A DNA stretch of 64,000 bases from assembly GCA_017307065.1 (NCBI GenBank), contig JAFKGL010000011.1, positions 92,440 to 156,439 of the forward strand, read 5' to 3'. Made by a program: the position numbers and the translations under genes. The notes under the pieces were generated by a model, which was given only the letters and a program-made list of their open reading frames with translations, had not been told where the DNA came from and ran no database searches. Of this stretch, positions 6,920 through 19,390 are shown piece after piece. Each line of letters begins with the position of its first letter. Positions within the stretch are counted from its first letter, which is position 1. Source of the DNA: Candidatus Paracaedimonas acanthamoebae (GTDB taxonomy: Bacteria > Pseudomonadota > Alphaproteobacteria > Caedimonadales > Caedimonadaceae).

Positions 6920-8713
6920 ATGACAAAAGCCTATGAAATTATTGATCACAACTATGATGTGGTGATTGTGGGGGCCGGAGGAGCTGGCTTACGCGCGGCT
7001 TTGGGAATGAGTGCGACCGGCCTTTCAACTGCTTGTATTACAAAGGTTTTTCCAACACGCAGTCATACAGTTTCTGCTCAAGGGGGCATTAGTGCCGCCT
7101 TAAACAACATGGAAGATGGCGACCATTGGCGTCATCATATGTATGATACCGTGAAGGGCTCTGATTGGTTGGGCGACCAAGATGCTATTGAATATATGTG
7201 CCGCAATGCCATGGACGCGGTTGTTGAGCTTGAACATTATGGGGTGCCTTTTTCGCGGACAGACCAGGGAAAAATTTATCAGCGTCTTTTTGGCGGGCAC
7301 ACGATTAATAAAGGCGAAAAAATGGCTCAGCGAGCTTGCGCCGCAGCAGATCGAACAGGTCATGCCATTTTACACACGCTTTATCAACAATCCTTAAAAC
7401 ATCAAACACGCTTCTTTATTGAATACTTAGCGCTTGATCTCATTATGGATGACGACGGAGTTTGTCGGGGCGTAACGGCGTGGAGTCTTGAAGATGGGAA
7501 ATTGCATCGTTTCGCAGCTCATATGGTTGTGTTAGCGACCGGCGGACATGGACGAACATTTTTTTCCTGCACAGGGGCCCATACCTGCACAGGCGATGGT
7601 AATGGAATGGTCTTGCGCGCGGGTCTACCGCTCCAGGATATGGAGTTTATTCAATTTCATCCGACAGGGATTTATGGCGCGGGATGTTTGATTTCTGAAG
7701 GAGCCCGCGGCGAAGGCGGTTATCTCACAAATAGTCTGGGCGAGCGCTTTATGGAGAAATATGCACCCCATGCTAAGGATTTAGCTTCTCGCGATGTCGT
7801 CAGTCGGGCGATTACCATTGAAATTCAAGAAGGCCGCGGATGTGGGCCTCATAAAGATTATGTCGATCTTCATCTAGAGCATCTTAATCCCACGACCATT
7901 CATGAGCGTTTGCCGGGAATTTCAGAGACGGCCCGGGTTTTTGCGGGGGTGGATACCACCAAAGAGCCAATTCCCGTGACACCAACCGTCCATTATAATA
8001 TGGGGGGCGTGCCGACCAATTATCATGCAGAAGTCGTGAGTCCGCGCGGTGGAGATCTCGAAGCCGTTGTGCCAGGATTAATGGCGATTGGTGAAGGGGC
8101 TTGTGTCTCTGTGCATGGCGCGAATCGATTAGGGACCAACTCTTTGCTTGATCTCGTTGTTTTTGGAAGAGCTGCGGCGTTAAGAGCGCAATCTCTTATT
8201 CAACCAAATACGCCCCATCGCTCGCTTTCTAAAGGCGCAGGGGACTCCTCTTTTGCCAGATTAGATCGTCTTCGTCATGCCAAAGGGTCTCTTAAAACGT
8301 CTGAAATCCGTCTACAAATGCAAAAAACAATGCAAGCGCATTGCTCGGTATTTCGGCGTGAAGATATTCTCGCAGCGGGCCTTTCTAAGATGAAAGACAT
8401 CCATGCGTCCCTACAAGATATTGCCCTTTTTGATCGTTCTTTAATTTGGAACTCTGATTTGATGGAAGCGCTTGAGCTTGAAAATATGATGGGGCAATCT
8501 CTCGTGTCGTTGGCGTCAGCGTTAGCACGTCAAGAAAGCCGCGGAAGTCACGCTCGAGATGATTACCCCAAGCGCGATGATCAGCAATGGCTTAAGCATA
8601 CGTTTTCTTGGGTGGATGATAAGGCCACCATCAAGCTGGACTATCGTCCTGTGCATATGTTTACGCTGACAGATGAGGTTGATGTCGTTCCTTTGCAAGA
8701 ACGCGTCTATTAA
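6920..8713 (+). CDS. sdhA: Succinate dehydrogenase flavoprotein subunit
   Basis: This 597-residue catalytic subunit oxidises succinate to fumarate. Residues 14-29 form the FAD dinucleotide fold ([16 protein letters not shown]). His49 in [11 protein letters not shown] is the residue that carries covalent FAD in this family. Active-site segments include [21 protein letters not shown] and [22 protein letters not shown], and the C-terminal DYRPVHMFT tail is typical. Length matches the alphaproteobacterial norm of about 595. GC content is visibly higher than in the polysaccharide region: a sample line, 7681-7740, has 32 of 60 G+C. Confidence 0.98.
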   Translation: MTKAYEIIDHNYDVVIVGAGGAGLRAALGMSATGLSTACITKVFPTRSHTVSAQGGISAALNNMEDGDHWRHHMYDTVKGSDWLGDQDAIEYMCRNAMDAVVELEHYGVPFSRTDQGKIYQRLFGGHTINKGEKMAQRACAAADRTGHAILHTLYQQSLKHQTRFFIEYLALDLIMDDDGVCRGVTAWSLEDGKLHRFAAHMVVLATGGHGRTFFSCTGAHTCTGDGNGMVLRAGLPLQDMEFIQFHPTGIYGAGCLISEGARGEGGYLTNSLGERFMEKYAPHAKDLASRDVVSRAITIEIQEGRGCGPHKDYVDLHLEHLNPTTIHERLPGISETARVFAGVDTTKEPIPVTPTVHYNMGGVPTNYHAEVVSPRGGDLEAVVPGLMAIGEGACVSVHGANRLGTNSLLDLVVFGRAAALRAQSLIQPNTPHRSLSKGAGDSSFARLDRLRHAKGSLKTSEIRLQMQKTMQAHCSVFRREDILAAGLSKMKDIHASLQDIALFDRSLIWNSDLMEALELENMMGQSLVSLASALARQESRGSHARDDYPKRDDQQWLKHTFSWVDDKATIKLDYRPVHMFTLTDEVDVVPLQERVY

Positions 8714-8725
8714 GGAGTTTTTCTG

Positions 8726-9511
8726 ATGGTTGACTTTAGATTACCTAAAAATTCAAAAATAACACCGGGAAAGACGCATAAGGCTTTACCCTCAGCTAAA
8801 AATAAGAAAATTTTTGCGATTTACCGATGGGACCCTGAAAATCCTGAAGTTAATCCACGCTTGGATTATTATGAAATTGATTTGGATCAAAGTGGCACAA
8901 TGATCCTCGATGCGTTGATTTATATTAAAGATAAGATAGATCCAACGTTGACCTTTCGTCGATCTTGTCGAGAAGGGGTGTGCGGAAGTTGCGCTATGAA
9001 TATAGGTGGTATCAATACCTTGGCATGTATTAAACCCATCGCAGACATTAAAGATAATATAACGATTTATCCTTTGCCCCATATGCCCGTAATTAAAGAT
9101 CTTGTTCCTGATCTTTCAACGGCTTATGAACAATTGGCGTCTGTTGAGCCGTGGTTAAAGGCTCCTCTCCCTAAAGAAGGTAGTCAAGAGCGCCTTCAAA
9201 GCCCTGAAGAACGGGCAAAATTGGATGGATTGTGGGAATGTGTTTTGTGTATGTGTTGTTCGACAAGTTGTCCTTCTTATTGGTGGAATGGCGATAAATA
9301 TTTGGGACCAGCAACGCTTTTACAATCTTATCGGTGGATTGCAGACAGTCGCGATACCTATACAGAAGAGCGTCTGGATGATCTAGAAGATCCCTTTAAG
9401 CTTTATCGGTGCCATACGATTATGAATTGTACCAATACATGCCCTAAAGGCCTAAACCCCGCCAAGGCAATTGGCGAGATTAAGAAAAAAATTGCTCTCA
9501 AGAAAAGTTAA
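8726..9511 (+). CDS. sdhB: Succinate dehydrogenase iron-sulfur subunit
   Basis: This 261-residue subunit passes electrons from the flavoprotein to the membrane quinone. All three cluster motifs are intact. The 2Fe-2S ligands are in CREGVCGSC (from Cys81) plus a later Cys in NTLAC. The 4Fe-4S ligands are in [12 protein letters not shown]. The 3Fe-4S/4Fe-4S ligands are in [21 protein letters not shown] near the C terminus. AAGGAG precedes the ATG, and the gap from sdhA is 12 bases, so it is the last gene of sdhCDAB. The C terminus KKKIALKKS is usual. Confidence 0.97.
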   Translation: MVDFRLPKNSKITPGKTHKALPSAKNKKIFAIYRWDPENPEVNPRLDYYEIDLDQSGTMILDALIYIKDKIDPTLTFRRSCREGVCGSCAMNIGGINTLACIKPIADIKDNITIYPLPHMPVIKDLVPDLSTAYEQLASVEPWLKAPLPKEGSQERLQSPEERAKLDGLWECVLCMCCSTSCPSYWWNGDKYLGPATLLQSYRWIADSRDTYTEERLDDLEDPFKLYRCHTIMNCTNTCPKGLNPAKAIGEIKKKIALKKS

Positions 9512-9547
9512 TCTTTTGCAGGATTAAAAATTAATAATTTTTCTCCA

Positions 9548-9576
9548 TTGACAGTTAGAAAAATTATTATTTATAT
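9548..9576 (+). promoter_or_regulatory. Sigma-70-like promoter for the small exported protein at 9624
   Basis: TTGACA (9548-9553), a 17-base spacer and TTATAT (9571-9576). The -35 is perfect and the spacing is ideal. It lies in the sdhB-9624 gap, showing that the next gene is not simply part of the sdh operon. Confidence 0.6.
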
Positions 9577-9623
9577 GGGGGCGTAAAACAACAATAAAAA
9601 CAATAAAAATAAAGACTTAAATA

Positions 9624-10052
9624 ATGATAAAAATCCTAAATGTTTTATGTCTAATTGTTATATTTTCTTTCTTTAATACTGCATCTGCTTCTGACCTTTC
9701 GTCGGATGACCAAAAAAAACTTATCCGCTTGCAAAGCCAAGCCACAGAATATTTTGATGAGGGTCGATATGAAAGTGAGCGCTTAATTCGGCTTAAAATT
9801 TTAAAAGTACATCCAACTTTTCTGACTCTTCAGCAGGCCCTACAATCCTGTGTTGTTATGCGAAAATTTGAGGCAGGGGAAAGATTATTAAGGAAGTATG
9901 GTGCTTATGTAGGACAGCCTCAAGCGAGAGAATTGCGTGATTATCTCCAAGATGAAAAAGTTAAACACGAGCAGATAAAATTTAATCAGCAATTTCAGAG
10001 ACGTAGAACGGTTTTAGGAAAAATTAGATTACTTTTAGAAAAGTTGTGGTAA
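9624..10052 (+). CDS. Small exported protein of unknown function
   Basis: The 142-residue protein has a signal peptide (MIKILNVLCLIVIFSFFNTASAS). A helical, charged mature part follows, with a pattern resembling a tetratricopeptide-like helical pair (ATEYFDEGRYESERLIRLKI, then ALQSCVVMRKFEAGERLL). It is too short to call a TPR domain with confidence. The C terminus is basic (QRRRTVLGKIRLLLEKLW). It has its own promoter-like sequence upstream and ends 74 bases before rpsT. No family is recognised. Confidence 0.65.
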   Translation: MIKILNVLCLIVIFSFFNTASASDLSSDDQKKLIRLQSQATEYFDEGRYESERLIRLKILKVHPTFLTLQQALQSCVVMRKFEAGERLLRKYGAYVGQPQARELRDYLQDEKVKHEQIKFNQQFQRRRTVLGKIRLLLEKLW

Positions 10053-10061
10053 AGACATATA

Positions 10062-10090
10062 TTGACGATTCCCGAGAAGTCAGGTATAAG
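10062..10090 (+). promoter_or_regulatory. Sigma-70-like promoter of rpsT
   Basis: TTGACG (10062-10067), a 17-base spacer and TATAAG (10085-10090), 37 bases before the rpsT start. This is a strong match to the housekeeping consensus, as expected for a ribosomal protein gene. Confidence 0.7.
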
Positions 10091-10126
10091 CACCTAGATA
10101 AATTTAATATGAGAAGATAAAGTATT

Positions 10127-10393
10127 ATGGCAAATATTCGTTCAGCAAAGAAAAGAGCTCTTCAATGTATCGTTCGGACAGAACGCAATCGTGAGCGCAT
10201 TTCACGTGTACGTACCTTCGTTCGTAAGGTTGAAGAAGCAATTGCAACAGGCAATAAGGCCGAAGCTGTCGAAGCGTTAAAAGTCGCTCAACCTGAAATT
10301 ATTCGTGGCGCTGTCAAAGGTGTATTACATCACAAAACAGCTTCTCGCAAAGTTTCAAGACTCGCTCTCCGAGTTAATGCGCTGGCATCTTAA
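10127..10393 (+). CDS. rpsT: 30S ribosomal protein S20
   Basis: The 88-residue basic protein binds 16S rRNA early in 30S assembly. The family start [13 protein letters not shown] and the segment [37 protein letters not shown] are characteristic. Length is the normal 85-90 residues. The rpsT-dnaA adjacency is typical of alphaproteobacteria. It has its own promoter and a terminator-like hairpin after it. Confidence 0.97.
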   Translation: MANIRSAKKRALQCIVRTERNRERISRVRTFVRKVEEAIATGNKAEAVEALKVAQPEIIRGAVKGVLHHKTASRKVSRLALRVNALAS

Positions 10394-10458
10394 ATAGCTC
10401 ACGAAAATATTTTTGTGAGTCTCTAAAGAGGCGCTTTTCATTTTCTCTAAAGGCTTTT

Positions 10459-10482
10459 AAAGGTCGGCCTAAAGACCTTTTT
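10459..10482 (+). terminator. Rho-independent terminator after rpsT
   Basis: Stem AAAGGTC (10459-10465) and GACCTTT (10474-10480), with an 8-base loop, ends in a short T run (10478-10482). A second hairpin, CTCACGAAA with its complement at 10398-10419, lies closer to the stop codon but lacks a T tract. Confidence 0.55.
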
Positions 10483-10556
10483 GTAATTGTAGAGAGTTAA
10501 ATGAGAGAGCCTTTTTTTATCTCTATCTTTCTCAACGCGACTAATACGAGGACTTG

Positions 10557-11927
10557 ATGTCCACAACCCTGGAAGATCTTTGGAAACAAATTCAACCACG
10601 TTGCTTAGAAGCATTTGGGGAAAATACCTATCAAAATTGGATTGCCCCGCTTCGGGTTAAAGAATTCTTGACAGGTCGTCTGGTTGTCGCAGCTCCTTCA
10701 AGATTTGTTCGTGATTGGGTTCAAAAAAACTGTCTACAGAAAATTTTAAGTTTTTTACAACAACATGATAAAACAATTTTAGCGTTAGATTTCATTGTTG
10801 AGGCACCATCTGCTGAGCCTGAACCGGCTCAGGAAAATGTTTCACGTGAAACATTTTCTGAAGAGTCTCCCCTTATTTTTGAAGAAGGATTAGACGACGT
10901 TTCTTCTCGTCTTGAGCCCCGTTATACATTTGAGGCCTTTGTTGTTGGAAAACCTAATGAACTTGCTCACGCTGCGGCTCGCCGTGTCGCAGAAGAGGGG
11001 AGCGTCACTTTTAATCCCCTTTTTCTATATGGGGGCGTTGGCTTAGGAAAGACGCACTTGATGCATTCAATTGCCTGGCATATCCGTAAAAATCATCCTC
11101 AACGCAAAGTTATTTATCTTTCAGCTGAAAAGTTTATGTATCTCTTTATTCGAGCTTTAAGATTTAAAAATGTGATGGCTTTTAAAGAGCAATTCCGCTC
11201 GGTCGATGTTCTCATGATTGATGATTTCCAGTTTATTAGCGGGAAAGATTCAACTCAAGAGGAATTTTTTCATACTTTCAATGCGTTAGTTGATCAAAAT
11301 CATCAGATTATCATTTCCGCAGATAAATCGCCGTCTGATCTTGAAGGATTAGAAGAAAGAATGAGATCCCGGCTAGGATGGGGGCTCGTGGCTGATATTC
11401 ATCCCACAAGCTATGAGCTTCGGTTAGGGATTTTACAGTCTAAAGCAGAACAGCTTGAAAAACCTATTCCGAGCCGTGTCCTTGAATTTTTAGCTCATAA
11501 AATTACGTCTAACGTCCGTGAACTTGAAGGCGCCTTAAATCGCATTATTGCTCATTCCATGTTGGTGGGACGTGAAATAAGCCTTGAGACGACAACAGAA
11601 GTGCTTCGAGATGTTTTGCGGGCGAATGATCGACGCGTAACCATTGAAGATATTCAGAAAAAAGTCTCAGAACATTTTAATGTCCGTCTGACAGATATGC
11701 ATTCGCCGAAGCGTCTTCGTTCTGTGGCACGTCCTCGCCAAATCGCGATGTATTTGGCGAAACAGTTGACCTCTTATTCCTTGCCCGATATTGGTCGAAA
11801 ATTTGGGGGACGCGATCATACAACGGTGATGCATGCGGTGAAAAAAATTGAGGAACTTCAACAAAGTGATACAACTTTGGCTGAAGATTTAGATCTTTTG
11901 AAGCGCATGTTACAGCAAGGAAGCTGA
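10557..11927 (+). CDS. dnaA: Chromosomal replication initiator DnaA
   Basis: The 456-residue initiator protein is complete. Domain I spans 1-80 (TLEDLWKQIQPRCLEAFG). A short linker, domain II, spans about 80-120. The AAA+ domain III has Walker A GGVGLGKTHLMHS at about 158-170 and Walker B VLMIDDFQF near 220, plus a box VII-like GLEERMRSRLGWG. The DNA-binding domain IV ends with the signature GRDHTTVMHAVKKI. The ATG at 10557 is preferred to the TTG at 10554, because GAGGA (10548-10552) sits only one base from the TTG. A perfect parS lies in the linker and is translated as NVSRET (residues 94-99). The linker is variable and tolerant in this family. Confidence 0.97.
   Translation: MSTTLEDLWKQIQPRCLEAFGENTYQNWIAPLRVKEFLTGRLVVAAPSRFVRDWVQKNCLQKILSFLQQHDKTILALDFIVEAPSAEPEPAQENVSRETFSEESPLIFEEGLDDVSSRLEPRYTFEAFVVGKPNELAHAAARRVAEEGSVTFNPLFLYGGVGLGKTHLMHSIAWHIRKNHPQRKVIYLSAEKFMYLFIRALRFKNVMAFKEQFRSVDVLMIDDFQFISGKDSTQEEFFHTFNALVDQNHQIIISADKSPSDLEGLEERMRSRLGWGLVADIHPTSYELRLGILQSKAEQLEKPIPSRVLEFLAHKITSNVRELEGALNRIIAHSMLVGREISLETTTEVLRDVLRANDRRVTIEDIQKKVSEHFNVRLTDMHSPKRLRSVARPRQIAMYLAKQLTSYSLPDIGRKFGGRDHTTVMHAVKKIEELQQSDTTLAEDLDLLKRMLQQGS
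10838..10853. promoter_or_regulatory. parS site 3 (ParB binding), inside dnaA
   Basis: Perfect TGTTTCACGTGAAACA at the centre of a 26-base perfect palindrome (10833-10858). It is encoded within the domain II linker of dnaA. Sites 1, 2 and 3 are spaced about 4.2 and 5.7 kb apart. Confidence 0.94.
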
Positions 11928-12033
11928 TCAGGCGGCTTTGTGGTGAGAGCTATATCCTCTATAGGCGCAGACAAATTTTTATGATAGGTATGATTTATAC
12001 ATTCATAGAAACAAGTAAAGCGGAATTTAGAAT

Positions 12034-13142
12034 ATGCAATTGACTCTCGAACGTAATCAATTTTTAAAGGCTTTAAGTCACGCTCAAAGTGTTGTTGAAA
12101 AACGCACGACAGTTCCTATTTTGGCTCATGTTCTTTTAGAGGCGGAAAGTGGTCAATTGCGATTGACGTCCACAGATCTGGAGCTTGCCATCGTTGAAAC
12201 CGTTTCTGCCGATATTCAAAAAGCGGGCGGAACAACCGTTTCTGCGCAACTTCTTCATGACATTGTTCGAAAATTAAAAGACGGTTCCACGATTCAGCTT
12301 TCTTTGGAAAATGAGGGATCTCACCTCCAAATTACGTCTGGTCGTTCTGAATTTAAACTTGCGTGTTTGCCCCCTGAAGATTTTCCCGCCATTAATACAA
12401 CGGACCTTCCTCATCGCTTTACAGTCAACGGAAAAGATTTCCAACATCTTCTTGAAAGGACACGTTTTGCGATGTCCACAGAGGAAACACGTTATTATTT
12501 AAATGGTATTTATTTACATCCTGTCGAAGCGCGTGAGATTCGGGCTGTGGCAACAGATGGGCACCGATTGGCACGCTTGTCTTTAGTAATGTCTCAAGAT
12601 CTTCCTCATTTCCCAGGGGTTATTCTTTCCCGAAAAACTGTCAATGAAGTGATGAAAATTTTAGGGGAAGCCGAAGGTGAAATTGAAGTTTCACTTTCAG
12701 AAACTCAGGTAAGCTTCAAATTTAATCATGTTTATCTAACATCTCGCTTAATTGATGGTTCTTTCCCAGATTATGAGGCCATCATTCCAACGCAGAATGA
12801 AAAAACATTAAGAATGTCTATGGCGGCTTTTTCTGAAGCTGTGGATCGTGTGGCAACCGTGTCCACGGAAAAATCCCGCAGTGTGAAGCTCTCAATCAAT
12901 ACAAACAAAATTGTTCTGACAGCAAGTAATTCGGAGTTTGGAAGTGCTGTAGAAGAACTTGAAGTCGAGTATGCGGCTGCTCCGCTTGAGCTTGGATTTA
13001 ATGCCCGCTATCTCTTAGATCTTTCTCAACAATTAAATGATGTGGAAGCTGAATTTTCAATGTCAGATTCTGCAACACCTGTGGTTGTGCGAGAAGTCGA
13101 CAATAATGATGCTTTTTATCTCCTCATGCCTATGCGAGTATA

Positions 13143-13143
<1 letters not shown>
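12034..13143 (+). CDS. dnaN: DNA polymerase III beta subunit (sliding clamp)
   Basis: This 369-residue clamp encircles DNA and tethers the replicative polymerase. The start MQLTLERNQFLKALSHAQSVVEKR and the segments ATDGHRLARLSL (domain 2) and GSFPDYEAIIP are diagnostic. The C terminus YLLMPMRV is the canonical end of the family. Length is typical. It follows dnaA after 106 bases and its stop overlaps the recF ATG by one base. Confidence 0.97.
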
Positions 13144-16765
<3,622 letters not shown>

Positions 16766-16795
16766 AATGAGGGAAGCGGATTAAAAGGTTACAGA

Positions 16796-17095
16796 ATGAA
16801 ATCAAAATGTTATTATTATCTTCTAGGTTTTGTTTTTTGTATGTCGTCATTACATGCTCTCGATAAGTCAAAAAAGATAGATTTAACATGTGCTTATAAA
16901 AAAAAGCTTAATTTTAAGAAAAATGTTGAAGTAACGTCTAAGGGATCTCACCTAGATTTAAATCCCCATAACAATCATCCTAGAAATGATATTAACACCC
17001 ATTTACATCATGCCGTTCCTAAAAGGGGAGATAGGACTGTGGGAGAATATTGGGAAAAGAATACGGGCATGATATCGAGTAGAAAGAAAAAGTAA
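16796..17095 (+). CDS. Small exported protein of unknown function
   Basis: The 99-residue protein has a signal peptide (MKSKCYYYLLGFVFCMSSLHA) and a basic, His/Asn-rich mature part containing NPHNNHPRNDINTHLHHAVP. AAAGG lies seven bases before the ATG. No family is recognised. It starts 30 bases after gyrB and precedes two lipoprotein genes at short spacing, so it probably shares a transcript with them. The His clusters could bind metal, but that is only a compositional guess. Confidence 0.55.
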   Translation: MKSKCYYYLLGFVFCMSSLHALDKSKKIDLTCAYKKKLNFKKNVEVTSKGSHLDLNPHNNHPRNDINTHLHHAVPKRGDRTVGEYWEKNTGMISSRKKK

Positions 17096-17115
17096 TTAAT
17101 AGAAGAGGGCCGCAA

Positions 17116-17427
17116 ATGAGAAATTTTAAGTTTTTTTATGTTGTTTTTTTTCTTTTACTGGTGAGTTGCAGTTGTGGTGAGAATAGTTGTGAACTGAGTG
17201 AGGCTTTTTTTAAGGGAGAGAATAAAGAAGAGAGAAAGTCTCTGAAGCCATGGGAGAAATCTTATGAAACAGTGAGTGGCGTAAAAAAAGAAGAAGTTCG
17301 TCTTAAACGCAATTTTCTTACTTTGGACACTCAGGCCCTCTCAGACAAAGAGATTATTTTGAAACGGAAAAGAGACGAAGAAAAGAAGTCTGCTTCTTCA
17401 AAAGATTCCGAAAAGACATTGAAATAA
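17116..17427 (+). CDS. Small putative lipoprotein of unknown function
   Basis: This 103-residue protein starts MRNFKFFYVVFFLLLVSCSC, a lipobox-like LLVSC with Cys at residue 18. The mature part is lysine/glutamate-rich and probably helical or disordered (KEERKSLKPWEKSYETV, ending KSASSKDSEKTLK). A GAGGG ribosome site lies before the ATG. It ends two bases before the GH3 gene, so the two are probably co-translated. No family is recognised. Confidence 0.6.
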   Translation: MRNFKFFYVVFFLLLVSCSCGENSCELSEAFFKGENKEERKSLKPWEKSYETVSGVKKEEVRLKRNFLTLDTQALSDKEIILKRKRDEEKKSASSKDSEKTLK

Positions 17428-17429
17428 TT

Positions 17430-18593
17430 ATGGTAAAAATTTTTTCTGTCATTTGTTGTTTTTTGATTTCTGCTTGCCATCAAGAAAGGCCTCAAATGTC
17501 CCAAACTTCTCCCGTTAAGAGCTCATTAAATGAGATCAATGAGACCCAGCTCTCGCAAACAATCGGCCAAATAATTATGGTTGGATTTCATGGAACAAAA
17601 CCAACAGATCCTGAAGTTCAAGCCACGTTACAGTTAGCTCGGGAAGGTAAAATCGGTGGTGTGATTTTCTTTGGGTATAATATCGTCACTCCCGAACAAG
17701 TGAAAAAATTAACCTCAGAATTTTATCAAGCGCAGCCAGGTCTTTTAATTGGAATCGATCAAGAAGGCGGAAGAGTTAAGCGACTTTCCTCTCAGAATGG
17801 ATTCCAAGATTTTCCATCTGCTAAGGAAATCGCCGAGACTCAATCCCCGACCCAAGCTTATCAAACATATTTGGAAATGGCTCAGATGATTAAATCTGCA
17901 GGATTTAATCTTAATTTTGGCCCTGTTGTTGATCTTCAGGCAGATTCTGAGGGGCATGAATGTCCTGTGATTGGTAAAATTGGAAGAAGTTATTCGGCGG
18001 ATGTCAATAAGGTCGTTGATTACGCTTCTGCCTTTATTAAGGCGCATCGACAAATGGGGATTATAACAAGTTTGAAGCATTTTCCAGGACATGGTTATGC
18101 TCGTCAAGATAGTCATAAAGGAATGGTTGATATTACCATAACGTCGGATCCTCAGGAACAAGACGTATTTTATCGACTTATCCAAGAAGGAAAGGTGGAT
18201 ACCGTGATGTCGGGTCACCTTATCCATCGAGGATGGGACGCGCAATACCCCACAACGTTATCTTCATGTGTGCTTAAAACTTATTTAAGAGAACGAGCAA
18301 GATATGACGGCATCATTATTACAGATGATTTGCATATGGGGGCTATAGGTCAACATTATAATTTAGAAGAAATCATCCTCCAGGCCATTCGGGCAGGAAA
18401 TGATATTTTGCTTTTTTCAAATAATAAAGCTGCTGCCCAAGGGGTGCAAGGATTTAAAGTCTCTGTTTCGTTAGCGGAAAAGATTCATCAAGTGATTAAG
18501 AAGGCGATTAAAGAAAATAAGCTTTCAAGAGCACAACTTGAGGAAGCTTTTTTAAGGATTGATGTTTTAAAAAAACGACTCTTTTCTCTTTAA
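17430..18593 (+). CDS. Glycoside hydrolase family 3 (NagZ-like) lipoprotein
   Basis: The 387-residue protein has a lipobox (CCFLISAC) and then a GH3 N-terminal barrel from about residue 40 (TIGQIIMVGFHG). Family motifs are IGIDQEGGRVKRL, LNFGPVVDLQ, LKHFPGHGYARQDSH (catalytic His loop of the NagZ type) and IITDDLHMGAI, whose Asp is the expected nucleophile. NagZ-type enzymes remove N-acetylglucosamine from muropeptides during wall recycling. Classical NagZ is cytoplasmic, so a lipid-anchored periplasmic form would act on wall fragments outside the cytoplasm. It sits directly after a small lipoprotein gene. Confidence 0.85.
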   Translation: MVKIFSVICCFLISACHQERPQMSQTSPVKSSLNEINETQLSQTIGQIIMVGFHGTKPTDPEVQATLQLAREGKIGGVIFFGYNIVTPEQVKKLTSEFYQAQPGLLIGIDQEGGRVKRLSSQNGFQDFPSAKEIAETQSPTQAYQTYLEMAQMIKSAGFNLNFGPVVDLQADSEGHECPVIGKIGRSYSADVNKVVDYASAFIKAHRQMGIITSLKHFPGHGYARQDSHKGMVDITITSDPQEQDVFYRLIQEGKVDTVMSGHLIHRGWDAQYPTTLSSCVLKTYLRERARYDGIIITDDLHMGAIGQHYNLEEIILQAIRAGNDILLFSNNKAAAQGVQGFKVSVSLAEKIHQVIKKAIKENKLSRAQLEEAFLRIDVLKKRLFSL

Positions 18594-18638
18594 AAATAGG
18601 CTCTTTTTGTAGAGAAGTAGCTATTAGAATCAAAAAAA

Positions 18639-18667
18639 TTTACAATAATGCTAAAGTAGCTTAGATT
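18639..18667 (+). promoter_or_regulatory. Possible sigma-70-like promoter of psd-pssA
   Basis: TTTACA (18639-18644), a 17-base spacer and TAGATT (18662-18667), 32 bases before the psd start. The -35 matches in five of six positions and the -10 in four of six. Confidence 0.4.
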
Positions 18668-18698
18668 CACAGGCAGTAAATAGTTGAAAGGAAAATGA

Positions 18699-19385
18699 AT
18701 GAGACCCCCATTATTGGCCCCAGTTCATCGTGAAGGATGGATTTTTGTTGGATTGTTTTTTATATGTGCCCTCCTGCTTAATCAATTATCAGGCTTTTTG
18801 GGAGTCCTTGGCTTCATCTTAACGGGGTGGTGCCTTTATTTCTTTAGAGATCCTCAACGCGTTACGCCGACACGTGAAGGATTGGTTGTTAGTCCTGCAG
18901 ATGGACTTATTGTTTCGATCATTAAAGTGACACCCCCTTCAGAACTCGGATTAAAAGAAGGCGCATGGCAACGTATCAGCGTTTTCTTAGATGTCTTTGA
19001 TGTTCATATTAATCGTATTCCTATGGATGGTCGCATTAAAAAAAGTATCTATTATCCCGGAAAATTTTTTAATGCTTCGCTTGATAAAGCTTCTGAATTT
19101 AATGAACGTCAATCTCTTGTGTTAGAAGTAAAAAAAGATCGGGAAATCGCCTTTGTACAGATCGCAGGCCTTATTGCAAGACGCATACGATGTGATGTCC
19201 AAGAAAATCAACAAGTACAAACTGGGGAAAGGTATGGCCTTATTCGATTTGGAAGTCGCGTCGATATTTATCTTCCTGAAGAAACGCCGGTTTTTGTGAT
19301 TGAAGGACAAAGAGTTATTGGCGGCGAATCTATTATCGCTGATTTTAATTCCACAGAATCATCACGATCTGGGGCTATACGTTAA
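18699..19385 (+). CDS. psd: Phosphatidylserine decarboxylase proenzyme (short form)
   Basis: The 228-residue enzyme of the short Psd class makes phosphatidylethanolamine from phosphatidylserine. It has two N-terminal membrane segments, then VSPADGLIVSI, FLDVFDVHINRIPMDG and the self-cleavage site at Gly185-Ser186 in RFGSRVDIYLP, where Ser becomes the pyruvoyl cofactor. The GGAAAATGAATG context gives a good ribosome site. Five bases separate it from pssA, which makes its substrate. Confidence 0.96.
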   Translation: MRPPLLAPVHREGWIFVGLFFICALLLNQLSGFLGVLGFILTGWCLYFFRDPQRVTPTREGLVVSPADGLIVSIIKVTPPSELGLKEGAWQRISVFLDVFDVHINRIPMDGRIKKSIYYPGKFFNASLDKASEFNERQSLVLEVKKDREIAFVQIAGLIARRIRCDVQENQQVQTGERYGLIRFGSRVDIYLPEETPVFVIEGQRVIGGESIIADFNSTESSRSGAIR

Positions 19386-19390
19386 TTATC

